The notes: generated by a model not told the origin, from the sequence alone. 64,000 bases of DNA from Micromonospora sp. RHAY321 (GCF_023896955.1 NZ_JAMHIW010000005.1:124001-188000), one strand, 5' to 3'. Counted from the first letter of the stretch, positions 50,180 to 59,691 are shown. Numbers and translations: made by a program.

Positions 50180-51787
50180 ATGCCCAGCAGTTCGGGTCCA
50201 TCGATCGACACGATCACCGAGGGAGGACGGGTGACCCAGGTCGGCGAGGGTCAGGAGGCGGACGAGAGCGCTCCGCCGGTCATGACCTTCGGTGCTCCCA
50301 CGGCCGGTGAAATTCTCGCCGAGCGGTACGAGCTGGTTGAGCACATCAACAACGACAGCGCGGGTCGGCTGGTCTGGCGCGGGGTCGACGTCATCCTGCG
50401 CCGTCCCGTCGCGGTGGTGCTGCGATACCCGGGTGGCGACTCCGCCACGGAGATGCTCCAGGCCGCCGTCGCGGCCAGCCGGGTGATCCACCCCAACCTG
50501 GTCGGCGTCTACGACGCGATCGACGAGGCCGAGCGGGCCTACGTGGTGCGCGAGTGGGTCGACGGGCAGTCCCTGCGCGACCTGGCGACCGAGGGTCCAC
50601 TGGACCCGGCCCGGGCAACGGCGATCGGCAACTCCGTCGCCAGCGCACTCGCCGCGGTGCACGCCACCGGAATGGTGCACGGCAACGTCCACCCCGGCAC
50701 CGTCATGATCAGTGACGAGGGCCGCGTGGTCCTGGCCGACGCCCGCACCGACGGTGACGACAGCCAGGAGAACGACATCCGGGCGGTCGGCGGCATCCTC
50801 TACTTCGCCCTCACCGGCCACTGGCCGCACGCCGAGGCACCGCTGCGCGGCGCCACCGCCGGCCACGGCCGGGCCGCCATCCCGGACGCGGTCCGGGACG
50901 CCGCCGGCGCGATCGCGGCACCCCGCCAGGTTCGGGCCGGGGTGCCCGCGTACCTGGACGACCTGACCATGGACCTTCTCGACGCCGAGATCGCGCCACC
51001 CTCGTCCGACGTGCTCGCCGCCGAGCTGGCCCGGCTGGACGTGCCGGCCGAGGACGAGCACTACCTGGACAACAGCGGGCCGCTGCGGTTCGCCGCCGAC
51101 ACCGAGGAAGAGCCGTCTCCGCTGGCCGCGGCTGGCGGTCGCAAAGTCGCCGTGGGCATCGCCGGCCTGCTGGCGGTCGCCCTGGTCGGTCTGCTCATCG
51201 GCATCAGCGCGCTGAACGGCGACGACAAGAAGCCGCAGAACAACGCGGCGGCCGCGCCCACCGCCACCGCCCCGGCCACCGAGGCCACCCCGGCCGCCGG
51301 CACGGCACGCAAGTTGACCGTGAAGGACGTCCGGATCATCGACCCGGACAGCAAGAACCGCAGCGAGCTCGACGGCGCCGACAAGGTCATCGACGGTGAC
51401 GAGGACAAGGGCTGGGAGACCGAGACCTACCGGGACCGGCCCAACTTCGGCAACCTGAAGAAGGGCATGGGGGTCTGGCTCGACCTCGGCGAACCGCACA
51501 ACGTCAAGTCGGTGCAGGCGGTGCTCTCGGCCACCAACGCGTCCGCCCAACTCCTCGCCGGCACGGTCAACCCGCCGTCGAGTTCGAACGGCGACAAACA
51601 GTTGGTCGCGAACTACAAGACCGCCATCGGGCAGCCGTTCGAGGAGCACGACGGCACCACGATGACGTTCAACGGATTCGACGCGGACACGAAGTACCAG
51701 TACCTGCTGTTCTGGATCACCGAACTGCCTCCGGCCGAAGGTGGCTTCAAGCTGGGGGTGCAGGAGATCACGGTCCAGGGGTCGTGA
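50180..51787 (+). CDS. Membrane-anchored pseudokinase (MviN-type) with discoidin-like extracellular domain
   Basis: 535 residues from ATG 50180; GTG 50231 has a better GGGAGG site and may be the real start. The kinase-like domain covers ~45-300, but key residues are lost: the VAxK lysine region reads RPVAVVLRYPGG, HRD reads MVHGNVHPG and DFG reads VVLADART, so it should not phosphorylate. A helix (VGIAGLLAVALVGLLIGISAL) leads to an extracellular ~160-residue region (VWLDLGEPHNVKSVQAVL, YLLFWITELPP) like an F5/8-type carbohydrate-binding fold. In mycobacteria the homologous pseudokinase is fused to MurJ and binds FhaA. It precedes sigM by 43 bp. Confidence 0.82.
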   Translation: MPSSSGPSIDTITEGGRVTQVGEGQEADESAPPVMTFGAPTAGEILAERYELVEHINNDSAGRLVWRGVDVILRRPVAVVLRYPGGDSATEMLQAAVAASRVIHPNLVGVYDAIDEAERAYVVREWVDGQSLRDLATEGPLDPARATAIGNSVASALAAVHATGMVHGNVHPGTVMISDEGRVVLADARTDGDDSQENDIRAVGGILYFALTGHWPHAEAPLRGATAGHGRAAIPDAVRDAAGAIAAPRQVRAGVPAYLDDLTMDLLDAEIAPPSSDVLAAELARLDVPAEDEHYLDNSGPLRFAADTEEEPSPLAAAGGRKVAVGIAGLLAVALVGLLIGISALNGDDKKPQNNAAAAPTATAPATEATPAAGTARKLTVKDVRIIDPDSKNRSELDGADKVIDGDEDKGWETETYRDRPNFGNLKKGMGVWLDLGEPHNVKSVQAVLSATNASAQLLAGTVNPPSSSNGDKQLVANYKTAIGQPFEEHDGTTMTFNGFDADTKYQYLLFWITELPPAEGGFKLGVQEITVQGS

Positions 51788-51830
51788 GCTTGGCACCTCC
51801 ACCAGGGCACCGCCTCCGCTGGACGCGGTG

Positions 51831-52544
51831 ATGGACGGGCGCGACGCCGCAACCGACCTGGAGCTGCTGCGCGCCCACGTCGACGGGGACAGGGACGCCT
51901 TCGCGGTGCTGTTCCACCGGCACCGCGACCGGCTCTGGGCGGTGGCCCTGCGTACCCTCGGGGACCGCGAGGAGGCCGCTGACGCCCTCCAGGACGCACT
52001 GCTGTCGGCGCACCGTGCGGCCGGCCGCTTCCGGGGCGACTCGGCCGTCACCACCTGGCTGCACCGCATCGTGGTGAACGCCTGCCTTGACCGGATCCGA
52101 CGCCGGCAGGCGCACCCCACCGTGCCGCTGCCCGACGGCACCCGGAGCGACGACGGGTCGCGTACCGGCGGTGTGGAGCCGGCCGCACCGGCGCAGGACC
52201 ACGACACCGCACTGGTCGTCCGCGAGGCCCTCGCCGCACTGCCCTTCGAGCAGCGGGCCGCGCTGGTGCTGGTGGACGTGCAGGGCTACCCGGTGGCAGA
52301 GGTGGCCCGGATCCTCGGTGTCGCCGAGGGGACGGTGAAGAGCCGGTGCGCCCGGGGACGGGCCCGGCTGGCCGTGCTCCTCGGGCATCTCCGCCCCGCC
52401 GCCGGCGCGACGCCGTCGGCCCACCCGGGTGCCAAGCCGGTCTCGGACGTGCCCGTCGTCACCCCGGGGAACCCCCGCCTGGCCGACGGCGTCGGATCGG
52501 GGTCGGGCCGGTACCGGCGGGACGCCAATCAGGAGGACACGTGA
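51831..52544 (+). CDS. sigM: ECF RNA polymerase sigma factor SigM
   Basis: 237 residues from ATG 51831; GTG 51828 is directly before it. Region 2 contains LHRHRDRLWAVALRTLGDREEAADALQDALLSAHR and TTWLHRIVVNACLDRIRRR. Region 4 has LPFEQRAALVLVDVQGYPVAEVARILGVAEGTVKSRCARGRARL. By synteny with trxB it corresponds to SigM of M. tuberculosis and Streptomyces. The stop overlaps the anti-sigma GTG by 4 bp. The C-terminal ~50 residues form a low-complexity Pro/Gly tail. Region 3 is absent, as expected of ECF factors. Confidence 0.92.
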   Translation: MDGRDAATDLELLRAHVDGDRDAFAVLFHRHRDRLWAVALRTLGDREEAADALQDALLSAHRAAGRFRGDSAVTTWLHRIVVNACLDRIRRRQAHPTVPLPDGTRSDDGSRTGGVEPAAPAQDHDTALVVREALAALPFEQRAALVLVDVQGYPVAEVARILGVAEGTVKSRCARGRARLAVLLGHLRPAAGATPSAHPGAKPVSDVPVVTPGNPRLADGVGSGSGRYRRDANQEDT

Positions 52545-53539
52545 CGACCGAGGGATTCAGGGAGGTCGACGACGACCTGCTCGCTGACTACCTCGGCGGG
52601 GCGCTGGACGGCACGCCGCAGCAGGCGGAGGTCGCCCGGCTGGTGGACACCGACCCGGGCTGGGCGCAGGCGTACGCGTTGCTGGCCCCCGCGGTGACGG
52701 AGGTCCGCGCCGATCTGGCCCGATGGGCCGAGCCCTCCCTGGAGCTGCCGTCGGCGGTCGCCGAACGCATCGCCGCAGCGCTGGCCGCGGCGGATCCGGT
52801 GCCCGACGACACCGAGACCGGCGAGGACACCGAGCCGGCTCCCGGCGCGCCCACTCGTGTGGTCCTTCCGGTGCAGGGTGGCAGCGGTCCCGGTCGCCCG
52901 CCCGCCGGCCCATTCCCGGTCGAATCGGAGCGCGGCACACCCACCGGTCCGGGTCGCCGCCGGCGACGTTGGGTTCGGCGCGGGGCACCGGCGGTGGCGG
53001 TCGCCGCGGTCGCCGTCATCGGGGTCGGGCTCGGCCTCAACCAGCTGTCCAGGAACGCCTCGGACACGGCCGACACCACCGCCCTGAACCAGCCGGCCAG
53101 CGCGCCCGAGGGCGCGGCGGCGGCCGGTGCCGTACGCACCACGGGGCCCGCACTGCACAGCGGCACGGACTACACGCCGCAGATGCTCGGCGACGCCACC
53201 GTCGAGCCGTCCGCCCGGCAACAGGCGAGCGGTTTCCCGGACGAGCAGCCCCGGGTGGACGCCGAGGAGGGCCGTCGGCCCTCGCCGAACGGGCTGGACC
53301 CGCTGGCGCGGTTGACCGACGAGGCCGCGCTGACCACCTGCCTGGCGGACGTGGCGGCCGAGCACGGCGCTGCCCCGCTGGTGGTCGAAGTGATCGACTA
53401 CGCGCAGTTCCGGGGCGAACCGGCGCTGGTCATCCGGTTCACCGACGCGGCCGGGCTCCGCTGGGCCTGGGTGACCGGTCCGGAGTGCGGGGTCCCCGGG
53501 TCCGGCTCGGACAGCCGGTATTCGGCGCGGGTAGGGTGA
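52541..53539 (+). CDS. Membrane anti-sigma factor for SigM
   Basis: 332 residues from GTG 52541, overlapping the sigM stop (GTGA). The N-terminal ~100 residues (DDDLLADYLGGALDGTPQQAEV, SAVAERIAAAL) resemble the sigma-binding part of RsmA-type anti-sigma factors, without the zinc HxxxCxxC motif. One helix (APAVAVAAVAVIGVGLGL) follows at ~145-163, then ~170 extracytoplasmic residues with two Cys (TTCLADVA, TGPECGVPG) that may form a disulfide. By position it matches the Rv3912 anti-sigma gene. The sensing cue is unknown. Confidence 0.82.
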   Translation: MTTEGFREVDDDLLADYLGGALDGTPQQAEVARLVDTDPGWAQAYALLAPAVTEVRADLARWAEPSLELPSAVAERIAAALAAADPVPDDTETGEDTEPAPGAPTRVVLPVQGGSGPGRPPAGPFPVESERGTPTGPGRRRRRWVRRGAPAVAVAAVAVIGVGLGLNQLSRNASDTADTTALNQPASAPEGAAAAGAVRTTGPALHSGTDYTPQMLGDATVEPSARQQASGFPDEQPRVDAEEGRRPSPNGLDPLARLTDEAALTTCLADVAAEHGAAPLVVEVIDYAQFRGEPALVIRFTDAAGLRWAWVTGPECGVPGSGSDSRYSARVG

Positions 53540-53599
53540 ATCCACGGTCACCTGCGCGATGACCTTCTACGTGACCTGACCCACCGGATGCCCGTCTCG

Positions 53600-53626
53600 G
53601 GAATCCCCGGTTCGTACGATGGCGTT
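53600..53626 (+). promoter_or_regulatory. Sigma-R/SigH-like promoter upstream of trxB
   Basis: GGAAT (53600-53604) and GTT (53624-53626) are 19 bp apart, close to the GGAAT-N18-GTT consensus of actinobacterial disulfide-stress sigma factors. trxBA is a classic sigma-R target in Streptomyces. It lies 92 bp before the GTG start of trxB. SigM or SigH-type recognition is an inference. Confidence 0.5.
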
Positions 53627-53717
53627 CTGGAAGTCAGTTCCGGCACCCCTGGGTCGCCGGACTTGGATCGGCATCGGTGCGCGCCGACGCCGAACACACA
53701 CAACTCGGGAGACGGCA

Positions 53718-54668
53718 GTGGACGAGGTCCGCAACCTGATCATCATCGGCTCCGGGCCGGCCGGTTACACGGCGGCCGTCTACGCCGCGCGCGCCAACCT
53801 GAAGCCGCTGATCATCGAGGGCGTGCAGTCGGGTGGCGCGCTGATGACCACGACCGAGGTGGAGAACTTCCCCGGTTTCGCCGACGGCATCCTCGGCCCC
53901 GAGCTGATGGACAACATGCGTAAGCAGGCCGAGCGGTTCGGGGCGGAGTTCCTGACCGACGACGTCACCCGGGTGGAGTTGGTGGACACCGGCGACATCG
54001 GCTCCGGCGCGGTGAGCACCGTGTGGGTCGGCGAGACCGCCTACCGCGCCCGCGCCGTCATCCTCTCCACCGGTTCGGCCTGGCGTCCGCTCGGCGTGCC
54101 GGGCGAGCAGGAGTACCTCGGCCACGGCGTCTCCTCGTGCGCCACCTGTGACGGTTTCTTCTTCCGTAACCAGCACATCGTCGTCGTCGGCGGCGGCGAC
54201 TCGGCGATGGAGGAGGCCAGCTTCCTCACCCGCTTCGCCGAGTCGGTCACCATCATCCACCGGCGCGACTCGTTCCGGGCCAGCAAGATCATGGCTGACC
54301 GGGCGCTGAGCAACGAGAAGATCAAGGTCGAGTGGAACAGCGCCGTCGAGGAGATCCTGGGCGAGGACGGCAAGGTCACCGGCGTGCGGGTCCGCAACGT
54401 GCACACCGGCGAGACCAAGGTGATGGACGTGACCGGCGTCTTCGTGGCCATCGGCCACGACCCCCGCAGTGAGCTCTTCCGCGACCAGGTCGAGATGGAC
54501 GACGAGGGGTACGTGAAGGTCCAGGCTCCCAGCACCCGGACGAGCGTGCCCGGCGTCTTCGCCGCTGGCGACCTGGTCGACCACACCTACCGTCAGGCGA
54601 TCACCGCGGCCGGCACCGGCTGTGCCGCCGCGCTCGACGCCGAGCGGTTCATCGCGACGATCAGCTGA
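53718..54668 (+). CDS. trxB: Thioredoxin-disulfide reductase
   Basis: 316 residues from GTG 53718 ([20 protein letters not shown]). The upstream in-frame stretch to 53619 has no similarity. FAD-binding [16 protein letters not shown], redox-active [11 protein letters not shown] (CATC), NADPH motif [16 protein letters not shown] and [21 protein letters not shown] are intact. It reduces thioredoxin with NADPH and is followed 29 bp later by trxA. A sigma-R-like promoter sits upstream. Confidence 0.97.
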   Translation: MDEVRNLIIIGSGPAGYTAAVYAARANLKPLIIEGVQSGGALMTTTEVENFPGFADGILGPELMDNMRKQAERFGAEFLTDDVTRVELVDTGDIGSGAVSTVWVGETAYRARAVILSTGSAWRPLGVPGEQEYLGHGVSSCATCDGFFFRNQHIVVVGGGDSAMEEASFLTRFAESVTIIHRRDSFRASKIMADRALSNEKIKVEWNSAVEEILGEDGKVTGVRVRNVHTGETKVMDVTGVFVAIGHDPRSELFRDQVEMDDEGYVKVQAPSTRTSVPGVFAAGDLVDHTYRQAITAAGTGCAAALDAERFIATIS

Positions 54669-54697
54669 CAACGGAAACATCCCGGAGGAGGGGCATA

Positions 54698-55021
54698 GTG
54701 GGAAATACCAAGGCGGTCACGGACGCGAGTTTCGTCGCCGACGTGCTGCAGGCCGACAAGCCGGTTCTGGTGGACTTCTGGGCCGAGTGGTGCGGGCCGT
54801 GCCGCAAGGTGTCGCCGCTGCTCGAGGAGATCGCGGGCGAGATGGGTGACCAGGTCACCATCGTCAAGCTCAACATCGACGAGAACCCGGAGACCGCGCG
54901 GGCCTACCGGGTGATGTCGGTGCCGACGCTCACCGTGTTCAAGAACGGCCAGCCGGTGCAGTCGATTGCTGGCGCCAAGCCGAAGGGTGAGCTGGTCCGG
55001 CTTATTGAATCGGCCCTCTGA
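54698..55021 (+). CDS. trxA: Thioredoxin
   Basis: 107 residues from GTG 54698 behind GGAGGAGGGG. The active site is DFWAEWCGPCRKVSPLLEE with the WCGPC motif. VPTLTVFKNGQPV contains the cis-Pro loop. It is the substrate of the TrxB encoded just upstream and general reductant for cytoplasmic disulfides. A strong hairpin ends the operon. Confidence 0.97.
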   Translation: MGNTKAVTDASFVADVLQADKPVLVDFWAEWCGPCRKVSPLLEEIAGEMGDQVTIVKLNIDENPETARAYRVMSVPTLTVFKNGQPVQSIAGAKPKGELVRLIESAL

Positions 55022-55038
55022 CCAGCAGAAACGTCACC

Positions 55039-55071
55039 GAACCCCGTACCCGGTCTCCGGGTGCGGGGTTC
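55039..55071 (+). terminator. 15-bp hairpin after trxA
   Basis: GAACCCCGTACCCGG (55039-55053) pairs with 55057-55071 over a TCT loop, with a single wobble position. It lies 18 bp after the trxA stop and terminates the sigM-trx region or at least trxBA. Confidence 0.8.
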
Positions 55072-55191
55072 GCTGTGTTCCGGGCCCACACCATCGGCGT
55101 TTTTCCGGCCCGAGCCACCTCGCCGCCCCGGAACGCATAGCCTCAAGCCTGGGCCGCCCGGCCAGCCAGCGTCGTGCAGAGGGGGTCGTGC

Positions 55192-56358
55192 GTGCGTCCG
55201 ATCCGACCCGGTGACCGGGGACCCGCGGTCACCGAGATCCGTACCATCCTCACCGGCCTCGACCTGCTCGCCTCCACCGCCGGCCCACCGGTCGACGAGT
55301 TCGATCTCGACACCGAGCGGGCGGTCCGCGCCTTCCAGCAGTCGCGAGGGCTCAGCGTGGACGGCCGGGTCGGATCGGAAACCTGGGGTGCGTTGGACGC
55401 CGCCCGCTGGCGGCTCGGCGCCCGCACCCTGTACCACGCGGTCCCCGTGCCCCTCACCGGCGAGGACGTCAGGTCGCTCCAGGAGCGACTGCTGGAGATG
55501 GGGTACGACGTGGGCCGGGCGGACGCCATCTACGGCATCCGGACCTCCCGTGCTGTGGCCCAGTTCCAACGCGAGGTCGGGCTCACACCCGACGGCTCCT
55601 GCGGACCGCAGACCATGAACGCGCTGCGCCGCATCGGCCGCAAGGTGGTCGGTGGCCGCCCCCAGTGGCTACGTGAGTCCGACGCGATCCGGCAGTCCGG
55701 GCCGGCGCTGGTCGGCAAGACGGTCGTCATCGACCCGGGCCACGGGGGCACCGACCCGGGCGTGGTGGTGCCCGACGGGCCGCTGCGCTGGACGGAGGCG
55801 GACCTGGTGCACGACCTCGCCAGCCGGCTGGAGGGGCGGCTCGCCGCGTCCGGGGTACGGGTGCAGCTCACCCGGGGTCCGGCGCCCGACAGCTGCCTGC
55901 CGGACACCGACCGCGCGCTGCTGGCCAACTCGCTCGGCGCCGACGTCTTCATCTCCCTGCACCTGGACGGGCACGCCAACCCGGACGCGGAGGGGGTGGC
56001 GACCTACCACTACGGCACCGACAACGGCGTGACCTCAGCGACGGGCGAGCGGCTGGCCGGGCTGGTGCAACGCGAGATCGTCGCGCGGACCGGGCTGCGG
56101 GACTGCCGTACCCACGCCAAGGCGTGGGACCTGCTGCGGCTGACCCGGATGCCGGCGGTACGGGTCGAGGTCGGTTACCTCACCTCGCCGTCGGACCGCG
56201 CCCGCCTGACCGACCCGCGGTTCCGGGACCGGGTGGTGGAGGCGATCGTGGCCGCGGTACAGCGGATGTACTTCCCGATCGAGCGGGACGTGCCGACCGG
56301 CTCCATCGACGTCAGCGAGCTGCGGGCTGTGGTGGCCGCCGGCACCGTTATCGACTGA
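55192..56358 (+). CDS. cwlM: CwlM-type N-acetylmuramoyl-L-alanine amidase (cytoplasmic regulator)
   Basis: 388 residues from GTG 55192 with AGGGGG 7 nt upstream; GTG 55174 is in frame. Two PG_binding_1 repeats (FDLDTERAVRAFQQSRGLSVDGRVG, ADAIYGIRTSRAVAQFQREVGLTPDG) precede an Amidase_3 domain. The zinc-ligand motifs appear retained: VVIDPGHGGTDPG, LRWTEADLVHDL, FISLHLDGHAN and RVEVGYLTSPSD. No signal peptide is present. In mycobacteria the homologue CwlM works inside the cell, activating MurA when phosphorylated. The same role here is an inference from synteny. Confidence 0.88.
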   Translation: MRPIRPGDRGPAVTEIRTILTGLDLLASTAGPPVDEFDLDTERAVRAFQQSRGLSVDGRVGSETWGALDAARWRLGARTLYHAVPVPLTGEDVRSLQERLLEMGYDVGRADAIYGIRTSRAVAQFQREVGLTPDGSCGPQTMNALRRIGRKVVGGRPQWLRESDAIRQSGPALVGKTVVIDPGHGGTDPGVVVPDGPLRWTEADLVHDLASRLEGRLAASGVRVQLTRGPAPDSCLPDTDRALLANSLGADVFISLHLDGHANPDAEGVATYHYGTDNGVTSATGERLAGLVQREIVARTGLRDCRTHAKAWDLLRLTRMPAVRVEVGYLTSPSDRARLTDPRFRDRVVEAIVAAVQRMYFPIERDVPTGSIDVSELRAVVAAGTVID

Positions 56359-56377
56359 GGCCGGTGTCAGCGTTCGG

Positions 56378-57043
56378 TCAGCCGCTGGTGGAGCGGGTGG
56401 CCGGGGCCGGACGGACGGGCCGGAGCAGGGTATCGGGGCTCATCGAGCCGAGCAGCTTCTCCAACGCGTACTCGACGTCGGACTTCCAGCTCAGCGCGGT
56501 GCGCAGCTCCAGCCGCAGCCGGGGGAACCGGGGATGCGGACGGACGGTCTTGAACCCGACGGAAAGGAAGAAGTCGGCCGGCGCGACGCAGCCGCCCGCC
56601 GGGTCGTCAGCGTCGCCGAACTTCGCGTCGCCGAACGCCTCGATCGCCTTGATCCCCCGCTTGGTCAGGTCCCGGGCGACGCCCTGCACCAGCATCCGAC
56701 CCAGCCCGCCGCCGGCGAACGCCGCGACCACGTTGGCGGTCATCAACAACGCCGCGTCGGCGGAGACGGGCGAGGTGGGGAACGCCATCGACCGGGGCAC
56801 GTACGCGGGCGGGGCGTACATCACGAAGCCCGCCGGCATCCCGTCGACGTACGCGAGTTTGCCGCAGGAGCCCCACTCCAGCAGCGTCTGGGAGACCCAC
56901 GCCTCCTTCTCCAGGCCCGGATCCCCGGCGGCACAGGCCCGGTCGGCGGAGACCGGGTCCAACTCCCAGTAGACGCACTGGCGGCACGGGCGAGGAAGGT
57001 CTTCCAACGTGTCGAGGGTCAGGCTGACCAGACGTCGCGACAT
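56378..57043 (-). CDS. GNAT family N-acetyltransferase
   Basis: 221 residues from ATG 57043; ATG 57052 is three codons upstream and possible. The early part has two close cysteines (RPCRQCVYWELDP) and LEKEAWVSQTLLEWGSCGKLAY. The acetyl-CoA region is NVVAAFAGGGLGRMLVQGVARDLTKRG, with the GxGxxxL-like turn. APADFFLSVGFKTVRPHPRFPRLRLELR ends it. This subfamily, with an N-terminal Cys-rich motif, is common beside cwlM in actinobacteria. The substrate is unknown. It is convergent with cwlM, 19 bp apart. Confidence 0.82.
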   Translation of the reverse strand: MSRRLVSLTLDTLEDLPRPCRQCVYWELDPVSADRACAAGDPGLEKEAWVSQTLLEWGSCGKLAYVDGMPAGFVMYAPPAYVPRSMAFPTSPVSADAALLMTANVVAAFAGGGLGRMLVQGVARDLTKRGIKAIEAFGDAKFGDADDPAGGCVAPADFFLSVGFKTVRPHPRFPRLRLELRTALSWKSDVEYALEKLLGSMSPDTLLRPVRPAPATRSTSG

Positions 57044-57338
57044 ATGGCGCATCCCCACAATAGGCTCGGTGGTAAGACCGGCATGGAACGACAGCGCCGC
57101 CTTCCTGCCCCCGACGAGCGATCGTACGCCGCCGATCGGCGGTACGGGAGGGGACGCGCAGATGGCCACCGCACCGGGGGACACCGGGAGCGGTCCGGGA
57201 TGTGGAAGGTCCGCCTCGGCAGGCCTGCAGCCTGGCTCCGGCGGGCTAGGATCGACAATCGGTGTCCCCGCCGCCATGGTCGCCAGCGTCCGGGGTACCC
57301 GCAGCGGGAGCCACCCGAGCAGCGATCGAGGTGAGGTC

Positions 57339-58652
57339 ATGACCGGCACGACGCTCGACGACTACACCGACCGGTACGCCCGGCGGGTACGCGGGATGAC
57401 CGCCTCCGAGATCCGAGCACTCTTCGCGGTGGCCAGCCGGCCGGAGGTCGTCTCGCTCGCCGGTGGAGCGCCGTACATCGCCGCGCTGCCGCTCGACGCG
57501 GTCGGTGAGATGCTCGGTCGGCTCGGCTCCGAGCACGGTGTGACCACCCTCCAGTACGGCATCGGTCAGGGCACCCTCGAGTTGCGCGAGCGGATCTGCG
57601 AGGTGATGACCCTCTCCGGGATCGACGCCGCCTGCGGCGCATCGCCGGAGGACGTGGTCGTCACCGTGGGAGGGCAGCAGGCGCTGGACCTGGTGGCCCG
57701 GCTCTTCCTCGACCCGGGTGACGTGGTGCTCGCCGAAGGGCCGACGTACGTCGGCGCGCTCGGAGTCTTCCAGGCCGCCCAGGCGCAGGTGGTCCACATC
57801 CCGATGGACGCCGACGGGCTGATCCCGGAGGCGCTGGAGACGGCCATCGACGACCTGGCCCGGGCCGGCCGACGGGTGAAGTTCCTCTACACCATCCCCA
57901 CCTACCAGAACCCGACCGGCGTGACGCTCAGCGAGGAGCGCCGGGAACGCGTCCTCGACATCTGCGAGCGCGCCGGTCTCCTCGTCGTCGAGGACGACCC
58001 GTACGGCCAGCTGGGGTTCGAGGGCGAGGCGCCGGCGCCGTTGCGGGCCCGCCGCCGCGACGGGGTCTTCTACCTCAGCACCTTCTCCAAGACCTTCGCC
58101 CCCGGGCTGCGGGTCGGCTGGATCCTGGCGCCGCACGCGGTCCGCGACAAGCTGGTCATCGCGAGCGAGGCGCAGATCCTCTGCCCCAGCGGCTACGCCC
58201 AGGCCGCCGTGGCGACGTACCTGAGCACCATGCCGTGGCGGCAACAGCTCAAGGTCTACCGCGAGGTCTACCGCGAACGCCGGGACGCCATGCTCGACGC
58301 GCTGGCCGACCTGATGCCCGAGGGCACCAGCTGGACCACCCCGGCCGGTGGCCTCTTCGTCTGGGCAACCCTGCCGGACGGGCTGGACTCGAAGGCCATG
58401 ATGCCGCGCGCGGTCGCCGCCCGGGTCGCCTACGTGCCCGGCACCGGCTTCTACGCCGACGGCACCGGCACCGGCACCATGCGGCTCAACTTCAGCTTCC
58501 CGCCGCCGGAGCGGATCCGTGAGGGCGTCCGCCGGCTGGCCGGCGTGATGGAGCAGGAGATCGCGATGCGCCGGGTCTTCGGCGCCGTGGGCGGTGCCGC
58601 CGGGCGACGCGGCCGGGCCGGCTCGGACGTGCCGGGCCCCGACTTGGCATGA
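57339..58652 (+). CDS. PLP-dependent aminotransferase (class I/II, 2-aminoadipate/LysN-like)
   Basis: 437 residues from ATG 57339 (MTGTTLDDYTDRYARRVRG) behind GAGGTGAG. The fold type I aminotransferase motifs are QYGIGQGTLELRERI, VTVGGQQALDLVARLFLDPGD, FLYTIPTYQNPTGVTLSEERR, VVEDDPYGQL and the PLP lysine in YLSTFSKTFAPGLRVGWIL. No GntR DNA-binding part precedes it, so it is an enzyme rather than a MocR regulator. Likely acts on amino-acid/2-oxo-acid pairs. The C-terminal ~30 residues form a low-complexity Gly/Arg tail. Confidence 0.92.
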   Translation: MTGTTLDDYTDRYARRVRGMTASEIRALFAVASRPEVVSLAGGAPYIAALPLDAVGEMLGRLGSEHGVTTLQYGIGQGTLELRERICEVMTLSGIDAACGASPEDVVVTVGGQQALDLVARLFLDPGDVVLAEGPTYVGALGVFQAAQAQVVHIPMDADGLIPEALETAIDDLARAGRRVKFLYTIPTYQNPTGVTLSEERRERVLDICERAGLLVVEDDPYGQLGFEGEAPAPLRARRRDGVFYLSTFSKTFAPGLRVGWILAPHAVRDKLVIASEAQILCPSGYAQAAVATYLSTMPWRQQLKVYREVYRERRDAMLDALADLMPEGTSWTTPAGGLFVWATLPDGLDSKAMMPRAVAARVAYVPGTGFYADGTGTGTMRLNFSFPPPERIREGVRRLAGVMEQEIAMRRVFGAVGGAAGRRGRAGSDVPGPDLA

Positions 58653-58659
58653 TGCCGGC

Positions 58660-59664
58660 ATGGGTACGACCGCTGCCGAGCGCTTCCTCGTGACCGATTC
58701 CGCCATCGCGGCCGACCTGCGCGTGCTGGTACTCGCCGGCGGGCTCTCCTACGAGCGGGACGTGTCGCTGCGCTCCGGTCGCCGGGTGCTCGACGCGTTG
58801 CGCGCTGTCGGGATGGAGGCCGACCTGCGGGACGCCGACGTGGCCCTGCTGCCGGCGCTGGCCGCCGACCCGCCGGACGCGGTGGTGATCGCACTGCATG
58901 GCGCCACCGGCGAGGACGGCTCACTGCGCGGCGTCCTGGACCTGTGCGACGTCCCCTACGTCGGCTGCGACGCCCGTGCCTCCCGGCTCGCCTGGGACAA
59001 GCCCTCGGCCAAGGCCGTGCTCCGCGAGGCTGGCATCCCCACCCCGGACTGGGTGGCCCTGCCCCACGACCGTTTCTCCGAGCTGGGCGCGGTCGCCGTC
59101 CTGGACCGGATCGCCGACCGGCTGGGCCTGCCGCTGATGGTCAAGCCCGCGCAGGGCGGTTCAGGGCTGGGTGCCGCCGTGGTCCGGGACACCGCGTCGC
59201 TGCCGGCCGCCATGGTCGGCTGCTTCGCGTACGACTCCACGGCCCTCGTGGAGCGCTACGTACCCGGCATGGACGTGGCGGTTTCCGTCGTCGACCTCGG
59301 TGACGGCCCGCAGGCGCTGCCCCCGGTGGAGATCGTGCCCCGCAACGGGGTGTACGACTACGCCGCCCGCTACACCGCCGGTCGGACCACGTGGCACGCT
59401 CCCGCCCGGCTGGACCCGGAGGTGGCCGCCACCGTGGCCGACGTGGCCCTCGCCGCGCACACCGCGCTCGGTCTGCGGGACCTCTCCCGAGTCGACGTGA
59501 TCGTGGACGCGGCCGGCCAGCCGCACGTGCTTGAGGTCAACGTGTCGCCCGGCATGACGGAGACGTCGCTGCTCCCGCTCGCCGTGCAGGCCGCCGGCCT
59601 GGACTTCGGCCGGCTGCTCGGCTCCCTGGTCAACCGGGCCGTCGCGCGCCGCATCACCAGCTGA
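58660..59664 (+). CDS. D-alanine--D-alanine ligase family protein
   Basis: 334 residues from ATG 58660. ATP-grasp ligase: VLVLAGGLSYERDVSLRSG (the GG-x-S-x-ER-x-VS loop), VIALHGATGEDGSLRGVLD, PLMVKPAQGGSGLGAAVV and HVLEVNVSPGMTETSLLPLAVQ are family motifs. It may be a second Ddl; the main one is usually in the murein cluster elsewhere. Other members make different dipeptides, so substrate specificity is uncertain. It follows the aminotransferase by 7 bp and is probably its operon partner. Confidence 0.87.
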   Translation: MGTTAAERFLVTDSAIAADLRVLVLAGGLSYERDVSLRSGRRVLDALRAVGMEADLRDADVALLPALAADPPDAVVIALHGATGEDGSLRGVLDLCDVPYVGCDARASRLAWDKPSAKAVLREAGIPTPDWVALPHDRFSELGAVAVLDRIADRLGLPLMVKPAQGGSGLGAAVVRDTASLPAAMVGCFAYDSTALVERYVPGMDVAVSVVDLGDGPQALPPVEIVPRNGVYDYAARYTAGRTTWHAPARLDPEVAATVADVALAAHTALGLRDLSRVDVIVDAAGQPHVLEVNVSPGMTETSLLPLAVQAAGLDFGRLLGSLVNRAVARRITS

Positions 59665-59691
59665 CCTCCGAACTCGGTCGCCGGCTCACCC

